Shown here: in pieces, positions 31,857 through 40,032 of the stretch
How the letters are laid out: each line of letters begins with the position of its first letter
Position numbering within the stretch: position 1 is the first letter of the stretch
Source: Chloroflexota bacterium
GTDB lineage: Bacteria > Chloroflexota > Limnocylindria > Limnocylindrales > CSP1-4
Direction: 5' to 3'
NCBI GenBank assembly: GCA_021786385.1
Contig: JAJYNJ010000072.1
Span: 1-46,703 of the forward strand
DNA length: 46,703 bases
The notes under the pieces: generated by a model
Told to the model about the DNA's origin: nothing
What the model saw: only the letters and a program-made list of their open reading frames with translations
Database searches by the model: none
Translations under genes and position numbers: made by a program

Positions 31857-34800
31857 TCATGCCTCGCGCGCCTGAGACGCGGCGGCGCGGCGCGCCGGCG
31901 CCGCCGCGTGGCCCCCCTCGCCGTCCACAACCCGCAGGCCGGTCGGCGGCCGCCCGGCCGCCTCGGCGAACGTCACGTCGGTGAGCGGCACGAGCGGCTC
32001 CCCGCGCAGGACCCGCGCCAGATATTCGCCCGTCGCGGAGGCGGTCACCGCGGCAATCCGCTCCGGCGTCCCTTCGGCGACCACCAGGCCGCCCCGTGCC
32101 CCGCCCTCGGGCCCCAGGTCGACGATCCAGTCGGCCGTCTTGATCACGTCGAGGTTGTGCTCGATGACGATCACCGTGTTGCCCGCGTCCACGAGCCGGT
32201 GCAGCACCTGCAGCAGCTTCTCGACGTCCGCGAAGTGGAGCCCGGTGGTGGGCTCGTCGAGCACATACACCGTGCGCCCCGTCGCGCGGCGCGACAGCTC
32301 GGTGGCCAGCTTGACGCGCTGTGCCTCGCCGCCGGACAAGGTGGTCGCGGGCTGACCCAGGTGGATGTACCCCAGTCCGACGTCGTTGAGCGTTTGCAGC
32401 TTGTGACGGATCGCCGGGACTGCCGAGAAGAGCTCGAGCGCCTCCTCCACGGTCATCTCGAGGACGTCCGCGATCGACCGGCCCCGGTAGTGGACCTCCA
32501 GCGCCTCGCGGTTGTAGCGCTTGCCCTTGCAGACCTCGCACGGCACGTACACGTCCGGCAGGAACTGCATCTCGATCTTGATGATCCCATCGCCCTTGCA
32601 GTTCTCGCAGCGGCCGCCCTTCACGTTGAAGCTGAAACGCCCCGCCCGGTAGCCACGCAGCCGCGCCTCGGGCACCCCCGCGAAGAGCTCGCGGATCGGG
32701 CCGAAGACGCCGGTGTAGGTGGCCGGGTTGGACCGCGGCGTCCGGCCGATCGGGCTCTGATCGATCTCGATCACCTTGTCGACCGCCTCGAGGCCCTCGA
32801 TCCGATCGTGTTCGCCGGGCTCCTCGCGCGAGCCGTAGAGCGCCTTGGCCAGGCCGCGGTAGAGCACCTCCTCCACCAACGTGCTCTTGCCCGACCCAGA
32901 GACGCCCGTCACCACGATGAAGGTGCCGAGCGGAAACGCGACGTCGATGTTGCGCAGGTTGTGGGCGCGCGCACCGCGGACCACCAACGCCCGTCCGTTG
33001 CCGGGGCGGCGCCGCGCCGGGATCGGCACGAACCGTTCGCCCCGCAGATACGCACCGGTCAACGAGCGGGGTTCGGCGATGATCGCCTCCACCGGGCCGG
33101 CCGCCACGACTTCGCCGCCGTGTTCGCCGGCCCCTGGGCCGATGTCGACCACCCAGTCGGCGGTACGGATCGTCTCTTCATCGTGCTCGACCACGATCAG
33201 CGTGTTGCCCAAGTCCCGGAGGCGCGTGAGGGTCGCGATCAGCTTGGCGTTGTCGCGCTGGTGCAGCCCGATCGACGGCTCGTCCAGGATATAGAGGACG
33301 CCCATGAGGCTCGACCCGATCTGCGTCGCGAGGCGGATCCGCTGGGCCTCCCCGCCCGACAGCGTCTGGCTGGTCCGGTCGATGGTGAGGTAATCGAGCC
33401 CCACGTCGACGAGAAACCCGAGCCGCGCGCGGATCTCCTTGAGCACCTGGCGGGCGATGGTCGCCTCGCGCTGCGAGAGGCGCGGCGGCAGCCCGGTGGC
33501 CCACTCGAGCGCCTCCGTCACCGAGAGCGCCGCCACGTCGGCGATCGTCTTGCCGTCGATCGTCACGCTGAGCGCCTCGGGCCGCAGCCGCTTCCCGTTG
33601 CAGGCCGGACAGGGTCGCTCGACCATATAGCGCTCGATCTCGGACTTGACGTACTCCGAGTCGGTCTCACGGTAGCGCCGCTCCAGGTTGGGAACCAGCC
33701 CCTCGAAGGTGGCCTCGTACGAGTTCTCGCCGCGCTCGTGCCGGTAGCGCACCACGACCCGTTCGCCGCGCGGGGCATAGAGCAGGTACTGCAGCGCCTC
33801 CTCCGGCAGCTCGCGGACCGGTACGTCGGTGCGGAAGCCACGCCGCTCGGCGATCTCCTCGATGATCCGGAGCTGCCACGACTGCTCCATGGGCATGCGC
33901 GCCCAGGGCTGCAGCGCGCCCTCGCGGATCGACAAGTCTCGGTCGGGAATGAGCCGCGCCGGATCGATCTCGAGGCGCACCCCGAGTCCGGTGCAGGCGG
34001 GGCAGGCACCATGTGGCGAGTTGAACGAGAAGCTGCGGGGCTCGAGCTCCTCGAGGATCGTCCCGTCGAACGGGCAGCTGTAACGTTCGCTGAAGCGCTG
34101 CTCCTCGAACGTCCCCGGCTCGGCCGGCGCGACCACCATGACGCCCTCGCCCAGGCGGAGCGCGGTCTCGACCGAGTCGGCCAGGCGCGCCTGGTCGGGG
34201 TTCGGATGGTCCGGCCCGTACGGGACGCCGTCCGGATCGGCCCGGCGGACGACGAGGCGATCGACCACGACCTCGATGGTGTGCCGCTTGTACTTGTCGA
34301 GGCTGCGGACCTCATCGAGGTCGAGCAGTTCGCCGTCGACACGGACGCGGACGAACCCCTGCTTGCGCGCGGCCTCGAAGACGCGGTCGCCTTCGGTCTT
34401 GCGATCCTTCACCAGCGGACCCAGGATCAGCAGGCGGGTGCCGTCGGGCAGGGCCTGAATCCGGTCGACGATCTGCGGCACGCTCTGGCGCGTGATTTCG
34501 CGCCCGCAGGCCGGGCAGTGCGGGTGGCCGACGCGGGCGAAGAGGAGCCGCAGGTAGTCGTAGACCTCGGTGACGGTGCCGACCGTCGAGCGCGGGTTCC
34601 GACCGGCGCCCTTCTGGTCGATCGAGATGGCGGGGCTCAGGCCGTCGATCTGGTCGACGTCCGGCTTCTCGATCTGCCCCAGGAACTGGCGGGCGTACGC
34701 GGAGAGGCTTTCGACGTACCGACGCTGCCCCTCGGCATAGATCGTGTCGAAGGCGAGGCTGGACTTGCCGCTTCCCGACAAACCGGTGATCACGATTAGC

Positions 34801-34880
34801 CGGTCGCGCGGCAACTCGACCGTGATGTTCTTGAGGTTGTGCTCGCGGGCACCGCGAACGACCAGGAGCTCCTGCGGCAT
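31857..34880 (-). CDS. uvrA: UvrABC excinuclease subunit A
   Basis: This 1007-residue damage-recognition ATPase has two ABC modules. Walker A1 is GLSGSGKSS (33-41), signature 1 [19 protein letters not shown], Walker A2 [10 protein letters not shown], signature 2 [15 protein letters not shown]. Zinc finger 2 is CENCKGDG followed later by [10 protein letters not shown]. In zinc finger 1 the first pair is C269-P-F-D272 instead of CxxC, while the second pair C293/C296 is intact. Another pair, [10 protein letters not shown], is present near residue 122. ATG at 34880 lies eight bases after TACACT. A LexA-like box overlaps the -35 position, so SOS control is likely. It is downstream of lysA but has its own promoter. 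Confidence 0.97.
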   Translation of the reverse strand: MPQELLVVRGAREHNLKNITVELPRDRLIVITGLSGSGKSSLAFDTIYAEGQRRYVESLSAYARQFLGQIEKPDVDQIDGLSPAISIDQKGAGRNPRSTVGTVTEVYDYLRLLFARVGHPHCPACGREITRQSVPQIVDRIQALPDGTRLLILGPLVKDRKTEGDRVFEAARKQGFVRVRVDGELLDLDEVRSLDKYKRHTIEVVVDRLVVRRADPDGVPYGPDHPNPDQARLADSVETALRLGEGVMVVAPAEPGTFEEQRFSERYSCPFDGTILEELEPRSFSFNSPHGACPACTGLGVRLEIDPARLIPDRDLSIREGALQPWARMPMEQSWQLRIIEEIAERRGFRTDVPVRELPEEALQYLLYAPRGERVVVRYRHERGENSYEATFEGLVPNLERRYRETDSEYVKSEIERYMVERPCPACNGKRLRPEALSVTIDGKTIADVAALSVTEALEWATGLPPRLSQREATIARQVLKEIRARLGFLVDVGLDYLTIDRTSQTLSGGEAQRIRLATQIGSSLMGVLYILDEPSIGLHQRDNAKLIATLTRLRDLGNTLIVVEHDEETIRTADWVVDIGPGAGEHGGEVVAAGPVEAIIAEPRSLTGAYLRGERFVPIPARRRPGNGRALVVRGARAHNLRNIDVAFPLGTFIVVTGVSGSGKSTLVEEVLYRGLAKALYGSREEPGEHDRIEGLEAVDKVIEIDQSPIGRTPRSNPATYTGVFGPIRELFAGVPEARLRGYRAGRFSFNVKGGRCENCKGDGIIKIEMQFLPDVYVPCEVCKGKRYNREALEVHYRGRSIADVLEMTVEEALELFSAVPAIRHKLQTLNDVGLGYIHLGQPATTLSGGEAQRVKLATELSRRATGRTVYVLDEPTTGLHFADVEKLLQVLHRLVDAGNTVIVIEHNLDVIKTADWIVDLGPEGGARGGLVVAEGTPERIAAVTASATGEYLARVLRGEPLVPLTDVTFAEAAGRPPTGLRVVDGEGGHAAAPARRAAASQAREA

Positions 34881-34888
34881 ACCGCGTC

Positions 34889-34924
34889 AGTGTAGCCGCC
34901 AGCAGTCATTTCGAACAGATGTGC
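34889..34924 (-). promoter_or_regulatory. uvrA promoter with LexA/DinR-like SOS box
   Basis: The -10 TACACT (34889-34894) ends eight bases before the ATG. The box GAACAGATGTGC (plus-strand reading, 34913-34924) covers the -35 position. With flanks it matches the DinR/LexA consensus CGAACRNRYGTTYC at 12 of 14 positions. The same 12-mer stands before uvrB. Confidence 0.6.
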
Positions 34925-34949
34925 GAGTGCGCGGGCGGCGCGGTCTGCT

Positions 34950-36296
34950 TCACCAGCTGGGGATCCGTTGACGTTCGACCAGGTCTGACGGGTCGAGCCG
35001 TGGTCGCACGAGGACGGCTCGGCCACCGCTGGCTGCCACCTCGGCCGGTCCTGGATGAGAGAGGAACCAGGGCATCGATTGCGTGAATCCGTATGCGCCC
35101 GTGTCGAGGAAGGCCACGAGGTCCCCGGGCGCGGGGCGCGGGAAGGCATCCGCCCGCCCCAACACGTCGAGTCCGGTGCAGAGCGGGCCGGTGAGGACCA
35201 CCGGCACGGACGCTCGATCCGCAGGTCCGTCGGACGTGACCAGCCGCATGCGGTGTGCCCGGCCCGGGAGCGCGGGTGCCAGGAGATGGTTGATGCCGCC
35301 ATCGAGGATCGTGACGTAGCGGCCATCGAGCCGCTTGACGTCGACCACACGGGCGAGGTACGCGCCGGCCGGTCCGGCAAGGTAGCGTCCCGGCTCGACC
35401 AAGATCCGCAGCGCCTCCAGAGCGGGGTCGGCAGCCGCATCACGCAACACGCGTGCCACCCCGGCCGCGAACACGGCGAGGTCCAGCGGCGTGTCTCGCT
35501 CGCCATACGGAATCCCGAGCCCACCCCCAACGTCGACGAGCCGCAGCGGGAACCCTGCGGCGTGGGCCAACCGGCGTCCGGCCGCCACAGTGCGCCCGAC
35601 GTGGTCGACGAGGACGCGTGCGTCGAGCACGGCCGACACGGTGAAGGCGTGCACGCCGAGCGGGTCGAGGTGCTCGGCCTCGACCGCGCGACGCGCCGCT
35701 GCGAGCGCATCCTCCCCGTCCATGCCGAACACCTGCCCGGCACCATGTCCACGGCCAGCGCCCGAGTCGCCCGGGTCGGCGACGCGGAACAGGAGCCGCG
35801 CGCGTCGATCGGCGCGCGTCAGTGCCTCGATGCGCGCGACCTCGCCCGGCGAATCGACCGCGATCGCGCGCACGCCGAGCTCCACGGCCCGACGTAGGAG
35901 CGCGTCGCTCTTGCCGGGCCCGGTGACGACGATCGACGCAGGGGCGATCCCCGCATGCAGGGCCGCGGCGAGCTCGCCCTCCGACGAGACGTCGGCCCCG
36001 ATGCCGGTAGCGCGCAGACGGGCGATGACCGCGAGGGATGGGTTGGCTTTGACCGCGTAGGCGACGTCGACCTGGTCGGGCAACGCCGCGCGCAGCCGCG
36101 CCGCGCGGCGGGCCAACGCGTCGAGGTCGTAGACGTAGAGGGGCGTGCCAAACCGCTCGGCAAGCGCGCGGGGATCGCAGCCGGCCAGCTGTTCGGCCTG
36201 CCAGACCTCGTCGGGCGTCTCGTGGCTGGCGCCGGCGGCATCGGTTACGGGGTCCTGCACCGGCGTCTCGCCCGTCGCCGGACGATCGCCCCTCAC
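34950..36296 (-). CDS. lysA: Diaminopimelate decarboxylase (PLP-dependent, fold III)
   Basis: This 448-residue enzyme of the last lysine step converts meso-diaminopimelate to lysine. The PLP lysine is in [13 protein letters not shown]. Further marks are [39 protein letters not shown] and the active-site Cys of the partner subunit in [12 protein letters not shown]. Related PLP decarboxylases of other substrates share this pattern, but the operon context argues for LysA. The GTG start at 36296 overlaps the dapD stop as GTGA; about 38 residues precede the usual N-terminus. It is the last gene of dapB-dapA-dapD-lysA. Confidence 0.92.
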   Translation of the reverse strand: MRGDRPATGETPVQDPVTDAAGASHETPDEVWQAEQLAGCDPRALAERFGTPLYVYDLDALARRAARLRAALPDQVDVAYAVKANPSLAVIARLRATGIGADVSSEGELAAALHAGIAPASIVVTGPGKSDALLRRAVELGVRAIAVDSPGEVARIEALTRADRRARLLFRVADPGDSGAGRGHGAGQVFGMDGEDALAAARRAVEAEHLDPLGVHAFTVSAVLDARVLVDHVGRTVAAGRRLAHAAGFPLRLVDVGGGLGIPYGERDTPLDLAVFAAGVARVLRDAAADPALEALRILVEPGRYLAGPAGAYLARVVDVKRLDGRYVTILDGGINHLLAPALPGRAHRMRLVTSDGPADRASVPVVLTGPLCTGLDVLGRADAFPRPAPGDLVAFLDTGAYGFTQSMPWFLSHPGPAEVAASGGRAVLVRPRLDPSDLVERQRIPSW

Positions 36297-37150
36297 CGGA
36301 GCGCTCCCTCGATGGCCGTCCGGGCCGCGGTCGACGTGTCGCGCCGTTTCACGATCGCCGCGCACTGCAGCCCGATGCCGTGCTCGGCGGCGAACTCGCC
36401 GGCAGCCGACCGAGTGGCTGGCACCACGACCGCTCCGGGCGGCACGACGAGCGGCGCCTCCGGCGTTCCTTGCAGGAGGCGGCCTTCGACCAGGTCGTAG
36501 AGCCGGCTCGTGCCCGTCAGGATCACGCCCGCCGCCAGGACGGCGCCCCGCCCCACGAGGACCCCGTCGAAGAGACCGCACTGCGCCCCCACGAACGCCT
36601 CGTCCTCGACGATCACGGGACGCGCGTTCGGCGGCTCCAGGACGCCGCCGATCTGGGCCCCGGCCGCGAGATGGACGCGGGACCCGATCTGCGCGCACGA
36701 GCCGACCAGCACGTGGGAATCGACCATGCTCCCCTCCCCGACCCAGGCGCCGATGTTGATGAACGACGGCGGCATCACGACGACGCCAGGACCCAAGTGC
36801 GCGCCGGCGCGCACGCTGGTGCCGCCCGGCACCACGCGCCACGGCCCGTCGGCGAGGCGCTTAGTGGGCAGCCGCGACCGGTCGCGGAACTGCAACAGGC
36901 CGTCGAGCTCCCAGCTGCGCGTGGCCGGGTCCCGGAAGAGTGCCAGCAGCGCTTCGCGCAGCGCTACGTCCACACGCCATCCATCGGGGGCTCCCGGATC
37001 GGGCCACGCCGCCCGCCGCCGCCCCGCATCGAGGTCGTCGAGGAGCTGCTGCGCGGCGGCAGCGTCGGCCGCCGCCGCCGCGGCCCCAGCCACCTCCGCG
37101 GCCCCAGCCACCTCCGCGGCCCCGGCCGACCCGCCCGCCTCGGCGGTCAC
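36293..37150 (-). CDS. dapD: 2,3,4,5-tetrahydropyridine-2,6-dicarboxylate N-succinyltransferase
   Basis: This 285-residue left-handed beta-helix acyltransferase opens the succinylase branch of lysine synthesis. Its hexapeptide domain contains VVVMPPSFINIGAWVGEGSM, VDSHVLVGSCAQIGSRVHLA, AQIGGVLEP and VIVEDEAFVGAQCG, all in the DapD order. The N-terminus is Ala-rich and encodes an exact 18-base tandem repeat. GTG at 37150 overlaps the dapA stop as GTGA. The next enzymes, DapC and DapE, are not in the window. Confidence 0.93.
   Translation of the reverse strand: MTAEAGGSAGAAEVAGAAEVAGAAAAAADAAAAQQLLDDLDAGRRRAAWPDPGAPDGWRVDVALREALLALFRDPATRSWELDGLLQFRDRSRLPTKRLADGPWRVVPGGTSVRAGAHLGPGVVVMPPSFINIGAWVGEGSMVDSHVLVGSCAQIGSRVHLAAGAQIGGVLEPPNARPVIVEDEAFVGAQCGLFDGVLVGRGAVLAAGVILTGTSRLYDLVEGRLLQGTPEAPLVVPPGAVVVPATRSAAGEFAAEHGIGLQCAAIVKRRDTSTAARTAIEGALR
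37082..37117 (+). repeat. Exact 18-base tandem repeat inside dapD
   Basis: GGCCCCAGCCACCTCCGC is repeated twice head to tail. On the coding strand it gives the repeated AAEVAG in the N-terminal Ala-rich stretch of DapD. Confidence 0.8.
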
Positions 37151-38175
37151 GCTGCGCCTCCGCCCACCGCGACGACGTCGGTCGCCCCCACCGGCGTCGC
37201 GCTCGCGGCCGGCGTCGTCGCCAGCAACCCCATCTCGCCCAGCAGCGCCGCCAGCCGGTTGCGCGCCGGTGCGTCGAGCGGCAACAGGGGCAAGCGCAGA
37301 CGGTCCTCGATGAGCCCCATCATCGACAACGCAGCCTTCACCGGCACCGGGTTCGGGCCACCCCGGAAGTTGGCGCGGAAGAGCGGCAGCCAGCGGTCGT
37401 GGAGGCGCCGCGCGAGCGCCCAGTCGCCGGATCGCGCAGCCGCGCAGAGCGCCACCATCTCGGCCGGGATCTCGTTCGACGCCACGCTGATCACGCCCTC
37501 GCCGCCCATCGCCAGGACGGCGAGAGTCCATGCGTCATCGCCCGCCATCACCGCGAACCCAGCGGGTCGGTCACGGATGATGGTCGCGATCTGCTCCAGG
37601 TTCCCCGAAGCTTCCTTCACCGCCACGATGCGCGGGTGCTCCGCGAGACGCAGCGTCGTCTCCGCCTCGACATTCGAGCCTGTGCGCGACGGCACGTTGT
37701 AGACGACGACCGGGAGCCCGCCTTCGTCGGCGACCGCCGTGAAGTGCGCAGTCAGCATGCGCTGGTCCGGCCGGTTGTAGTACGGGGCCACCACCAGCGC
37801 GGCGTCCGCGCCGAGTTCTGCGGCGCGCCGCGTGGCCCGGATCGTGGCGGCCGTGTCGTTGGTGCCGGTCCCGGCCACCACCGTGACGCGGCGTTGCGCG
37901 GCGGCGAGCGTCGCGGCCTCGACGGCGGCCGAGATCACGCGCTCGCGTTCCGCTGGGGTGAGGGTCGGCGATTCGCCGGTGGTGCCACAAGGCACGAGCC
38001 CATCGATACCGGCGCGGATCTGCCAGGCCACCAGGCGCTGGAGCGCGGCCTCGTCGAGCGCACCGTCGGCGTCGAACGGCGTCACGAGCGCCGTGAACGC
38101 GCCGCTGATCTGCGGCGCGGAACGCGCACGGTCGGGGTCTGGGGGAACGGGTTGCGGGCGGAATCCGGCGTTCAT
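37147..38175 (-). CDS. dapA: 4-hydroxy-tetrahydrodipicolinate synthase
   Basis: This 342-residue TIM-barrel aldolase condenses pyruvate with aspartate semialdehyde. Marks are GAFTALVTPFDADGALDE, GLVPCGTTGESPTL with the Thr-Thr-Gly-Glu pyruvate site, VVAPYYNRPDQ with the catalytic Tyr pair, YNVPSRTG, and the Schiff-base lysine in IVAVKEASGNLEQ. It is about 45 residues longer than usual, mostly in an Ala/Val-rich C-terminal tail and a 30-residue N-terminus. ATG at 38175 follows GAGGAG at good spacing; a GTG at 38199 is less likely. It follows dapB by 70 bases. Confidence 0.95.
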   Translation of the reverse strand: MNAGFRPQPVPPDPDRARSAPQISGAFTALVTPFDADGALDEAALQRLVAWQIRAGIDGLVPCGTTGESPTLTPAERERVISAAVEAATLAAAQRRVTVVAGTGTNDTAATIRATRRAAELGADAALVVAPYYNRPDQRMLTAHFTAVADEGGLPVVVYNVPSRTGSNVEAETTLRLAEHPRIVAVKEASGNLEQIATIIRDRPAGFAVMAGDDAWTLAVLAMGGEGVISVASNEIPAEMVALCAAARSGDWALARRLHDRWLPLFRANFRGGPNPVPVKAALSMMGLIEDRLRLPLLPLDAPARNRLAALLGEMGLLATTPAASATPVGATDVVAVGGGAA

Positions 38176-38245
38176 CGTGCGTCTCCTCGAGTACGCCACA
38201 CCCTGATCCGGCGTGGGCTGGGGGTTACTCGCATGGGTCGGGGCG

Positions 38246-39058
38246 TCAGCGCGCGGCCACGGCCGCGACGCTCGCTGTCAACTCGGTCGGCGCCGGCACC
38301 CCGGCGGCCGAACGTCCAGCGACGAGTTCGTCAACCACCTCGTCGAAGGAGTGGAGCCCGGGTGCGCGGGGCGTCGCCAGCAGCCATTCGGCCGCCGCGA
38401 TCGCCCCCAACGCATAGGCCGAGCGGTCGCGGGCCGTGAGCCGCAACTCCACCGTTTCGCCGGGCGCGTCGAAGCCGACGAGGTGCATCCCCGGGGCCGA
38501 TCCAGCACGGATGCTGCCGACCTCGAGCTCGTCGGGGCGCAGCGGGCCGCTGCGCGCCCGATCGGCCAACTGGCGCTTGACGGGATGCGCGGCCAGGATG
38601 CGCCGGGAGAGCTCCAGCGCGGTACCCGACGGTCGATCGGCCTTCCCCTGCCGATGCCACTCGAGCACGTACGGGTCATACGCGGGCAGCGCTCCGAACA
38701 TGTGCGTCGCCAACTCCACGAGGCGCGCCAGCAGGTTGACGCCTGGACTGAAGCTCGGGGCTGCGACGGCCGCCGCCCGGTGCTGGTTCAGGAGCGCCGT
38801 CAGCTCCGCCGGGGTCACCGTCCACGCCGTGGTGCCCACGACGAAGCGCCGGCAGCCGCCGGCCAGCGCGGCCGCCAGGTTCGGCAGCACGGCAGCGCCG
38901 CGGGAAAACTCGAAGGCCACGTCGACCCCCTCGAACGCGCCGGGCGGGTGGGTGGTATGCGGCCGTCCGAGCACCGCACAGACCTCGTCTCCGCGCTCGG
39001 CGAGTCCCGCCGCCAGCGCCCTGCCCATCGGCCCGTCACCCAGCACGATCGCACGCAT
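38246..39058 (-). CDS. dapB: 4-hydroxy-tetrahydrodipicolinate reductase
   Basis: This 270-residue NAD(P)H enzyme takes the second step of the diaminopimelate branch. The Rossmann start is MRAIVLGDGPMGRALAA, with G at 7, 9 and 12. FEFSRGAAVLPNL and VVGTTAWT follow. The catalytic segment is YVLEWHRQGKADRPSGTALEL, shown by EWHRQGKADRPSGTAL, in which the usual HH pair reads WH. ATG at 39058 follows GAGGAGG, which can be hidden in a small hairpin. First gene of the lysine operon, behind the leader described at 39118-39302. Confidence 0.94.
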   Translation of the reverse strand: MRAIVLGDGPMGRALAAGLAERGDEVCAVLGRPHTTHPPGAFEGVDVAFEFSRGAAVLPNLAAALAGGCRRFVVGTTAWTVTPAELTALLNQHRAAAVAAPSFSPGVNLLARLVELATHMFGALPAYDPYVLEWHRQGKADRPSGTALELSRRILAAHPVKRQLADRARSGPLRPDELEVGSIRAGSAPGMHLVGFDAPGETVELRLTARDRSAYALGAIAAAEWLLATPRAPGLHSFDEVVDELVAGRSAAGVPAPTELTASVAAVAAR

Positions 39059-39066
39059 CTTGCCGT

Positions 39067-39080
39067 CCTCCTCTCGGAGG
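39067..39080 (-). promoter_or_regulatory. Hairpin over the dapB Shine-Dalgarno
   Basis: In the RNA, CCTCC (39080-39076) and GGAGG (39071-39067) can pair around GAGA, a GNRA tetraloop. The GGAGG is the dapB ribosome-binding site, so the fold would mask it. Confidence 0.5.
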
Positions 39081-39117
39081 GGCCTAAGGCTGGAGATCCG
39101 ATCCGTCCGGACACACG

Positions 39118-39151
39118 AAAAAGCCGCGGACCACCTGCTGGGTTCCGCGGC
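39118..39151 (-). terminator. Intrinsic terminator in the dapB leader (attenuator)
   Basis: GCCGCGGA (39151-39144) pairs with TCCGCGGC (39130-39123), with an inner ACC/GGT extension, followed by TTTTT (39122-39118). It is 60 bases before the dapB ATG and is the only hairpin with a U-tract that I found in the window. It lies inside the transcript of its own operon, which indicates attenuation. Confidence 0.75.
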
Positions 39152-39156
39152 CCTTC

Positions 39157-39205
39157 GGGACCTCCGTGCCTGGAGGCCCCGTTCGTCGTCTGACGCGAAG
39201 CCTCC
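39157..39205 (-). promoter_or_regulatory. Competing hairpins between leader ORF and terminator
   Basis: GGGGCCTCC (39180-39172) pairs with GGAGGTCCC (39165-39157) in nine pairs with one G-U. Alternatively, GGAGGC at the leader stop codon (39205-39200) pairs with the GCCTCC part of the first arm (39177-39172). The two folds exclude each other. A further candidate antiterminator pairs GCGGCCC of the leader ORF (39232-39226) with GGGCCGC of the terminator arm (39153-39147). Confidence 0.5.
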
Positions 39206-39264
39206 TAGGCCCGTGCCTCCCGGCAGGGCCGCCAGAGCTTCGCCTTCAGCGCGACGTGGTTCAT
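39205..39264 (-). CDS. Putative leader peptide of the lysine operon
   Basis: ATG at 39264 opens a 19-codon frame, MNHVALKAKLWRPCREARA, ending in TAG. It has AAG lysine codons at positions 7 and 9 and three arginines. No Shine-Dalgarno precedes it, but the -10 TATCGT ends nine bases upstream, so the transcript would begin within a few bases of the ATG. Its last seven codons (39226-39207) can fold on themselves through GGCCCTGCC and GGCACGGGCC. It lies upstream of a terminator and of genes that make lysine, the layout of ribosome-mediated attenuation. The peptide matches no leader that I recognise, and two lysines are few for a classical leader. Confidence 0.5.
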   Translation of the reverse strand: MNHVALKAKLWRPCREARA

Positions 39265-39273
39265 GATGTGCGG

Positions 39274-39302
39274 ACGATACCGGCTGCCGGGCCGGCTGTC
39301 AA
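39274..39302 (-). promoter_or_regulatory. Promoter of the dapB-dapA-dapD-lysA operon
   Basis: On the minus strand, a perfect TTGACA (39302-39297) is followed by exactly 17 bases and TATCGT (39279-39274). This is the best sigma-70-type promoter in the window. The expected start point falls at about 39264-39269, at or next to the leader ATG. Confidence 0.8.
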
Positions 39303-39545
39303 CGCGTGGCCGCGGCGGCCAGAGGTCGCGCTGGACGCGTGCCCGCGGCGGCCAGCGCCCTGCCCAACGCCCTGCCGTGCGGCCGCAGCGGCCCAGACCG
39401 TGCACTTCACGTGCCATCGTCACGCGCGATCGGATCGACGGGACCCGGGCCCGCCACACCAGTCCGCGGCCAGCGGGGCCACCCCCTGGCCGCAGCGGCC
39501 CGAGCCTGCGTCTGTACGGGCCGCCTGCGGCCCGGGACCGAGCCC
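39303..39545. other. Intergenic region upstream of the dap promoter
   Basis: No gene is recognised. Short duplicated blocks occur, CGCGGCGGCCAG (near 39309 and 39349) and GGCCGCAGCGGCCC (near 39382 and 39488). GGGCCG-CCTG-CGGCCC near 39519-39534 could form a hairpin after the UspA gene, without a T-tract. Confidence 0.4.
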
Positions 39546-40007
39546 CTATACGCGCACCAGCAGCACCGGGCACGGCGCGTGGTCCACCACGAAACGCGAG
39601 ACATGCCCCAGGCTGTGTGGGGCGGCAGGGGTCCGAACGTCACCCGGTCGGGCCGCGACCACCACCAGCGACGCGCTGAGCTCACGGGCGCGCGCCACGA
39701 TCTCCTGTTCGGGCCGCCCTCGCCGGACTGCAGTCGCGGCCGGCTGCCCCAGCGCCGCCGCTGCCCGTTCCAGGATCACCGTGCTGCCGCGCCCTTCGAC
39801 GTCGCGCACGCGCGCGTCGAAGTCTGGCGGGCGCGGATGCCCCGGCCGGCGCGCGAACTGCATCCCCAGTTCCCAGGCCGGCGCTTCGTCGATCACGTGG
39901 AACAGCTCCACCGCGGCGTCGGACGGGAGCAGCCGGCGCACGCCCTCCCAGAACGGCTCGCTCTCCGCCCCGGCCACCGCCACCAACACCACTGCGCGTT
40001 CGGACAT
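39546..40007 (-). CDS. UspA-type universal stress protein
   Basis: This 153-residue single-domain protein of the UspA fold shows an early beta strand AVVLVAVAG, a middle GRPEQEIVARARELSASLVVVAA, and the C-terminal nucleotide-loop equivalent HSLGHVSRFVVDHAPCPVLLVRV (shown as GHVSRFVVDHAPCPVLLV). The glycine-rich ATP loop is incomplete (AARPGDVRTP...LGHVS), so ATP binding is uncertain. ATG at 40007 has GAGGGGAGG before it. It lies 25 bases after the ArsB/SLC13-type permease and is likely co-transcribed with it. Confidence 0.85.
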   Translation of the reverse strand: MSERAVVLVAVAGAESEPFWEGVRRLLPSDAAVELFHVIDEAPAWELGMQFARRPGHPRPPDFDARVRDVEGRGSTVILERAAAALGQPAATAVRRGRPEQEIVARARELSASLVVVAARPGDVRTPAAPHSLGHVSRFVVDHAPCPVLLVRV

Positions 40008-40032
40008 CGTCCCCTCCCCTCGGAGCAGCGCC

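Noticed and set aside
31815-34799. 994-codon open frame antisense to uvrA
   Set aside because: It mirrors the codon bias of uvrA, whose motifs are complete on the other strand; its translation is low-complexity and charged.
39118-39264. T-box riboswitch before dapB, suggested by GGTGGTCCGCGG
   Set aside because: The T-box-like bases form the 3' arm of the terminator, directly before the U-tract, instead of preceding it. No stem I or AGAGA motif is present, and the leader of about 150 bases is too short for a usual T-box.
39118-39264. Lysine (L-box) riboswitch
   Set aside because: The conserved L-box core and five-helix layout of about 170 bases cannot be fitted; much of the leader is a small ORF.
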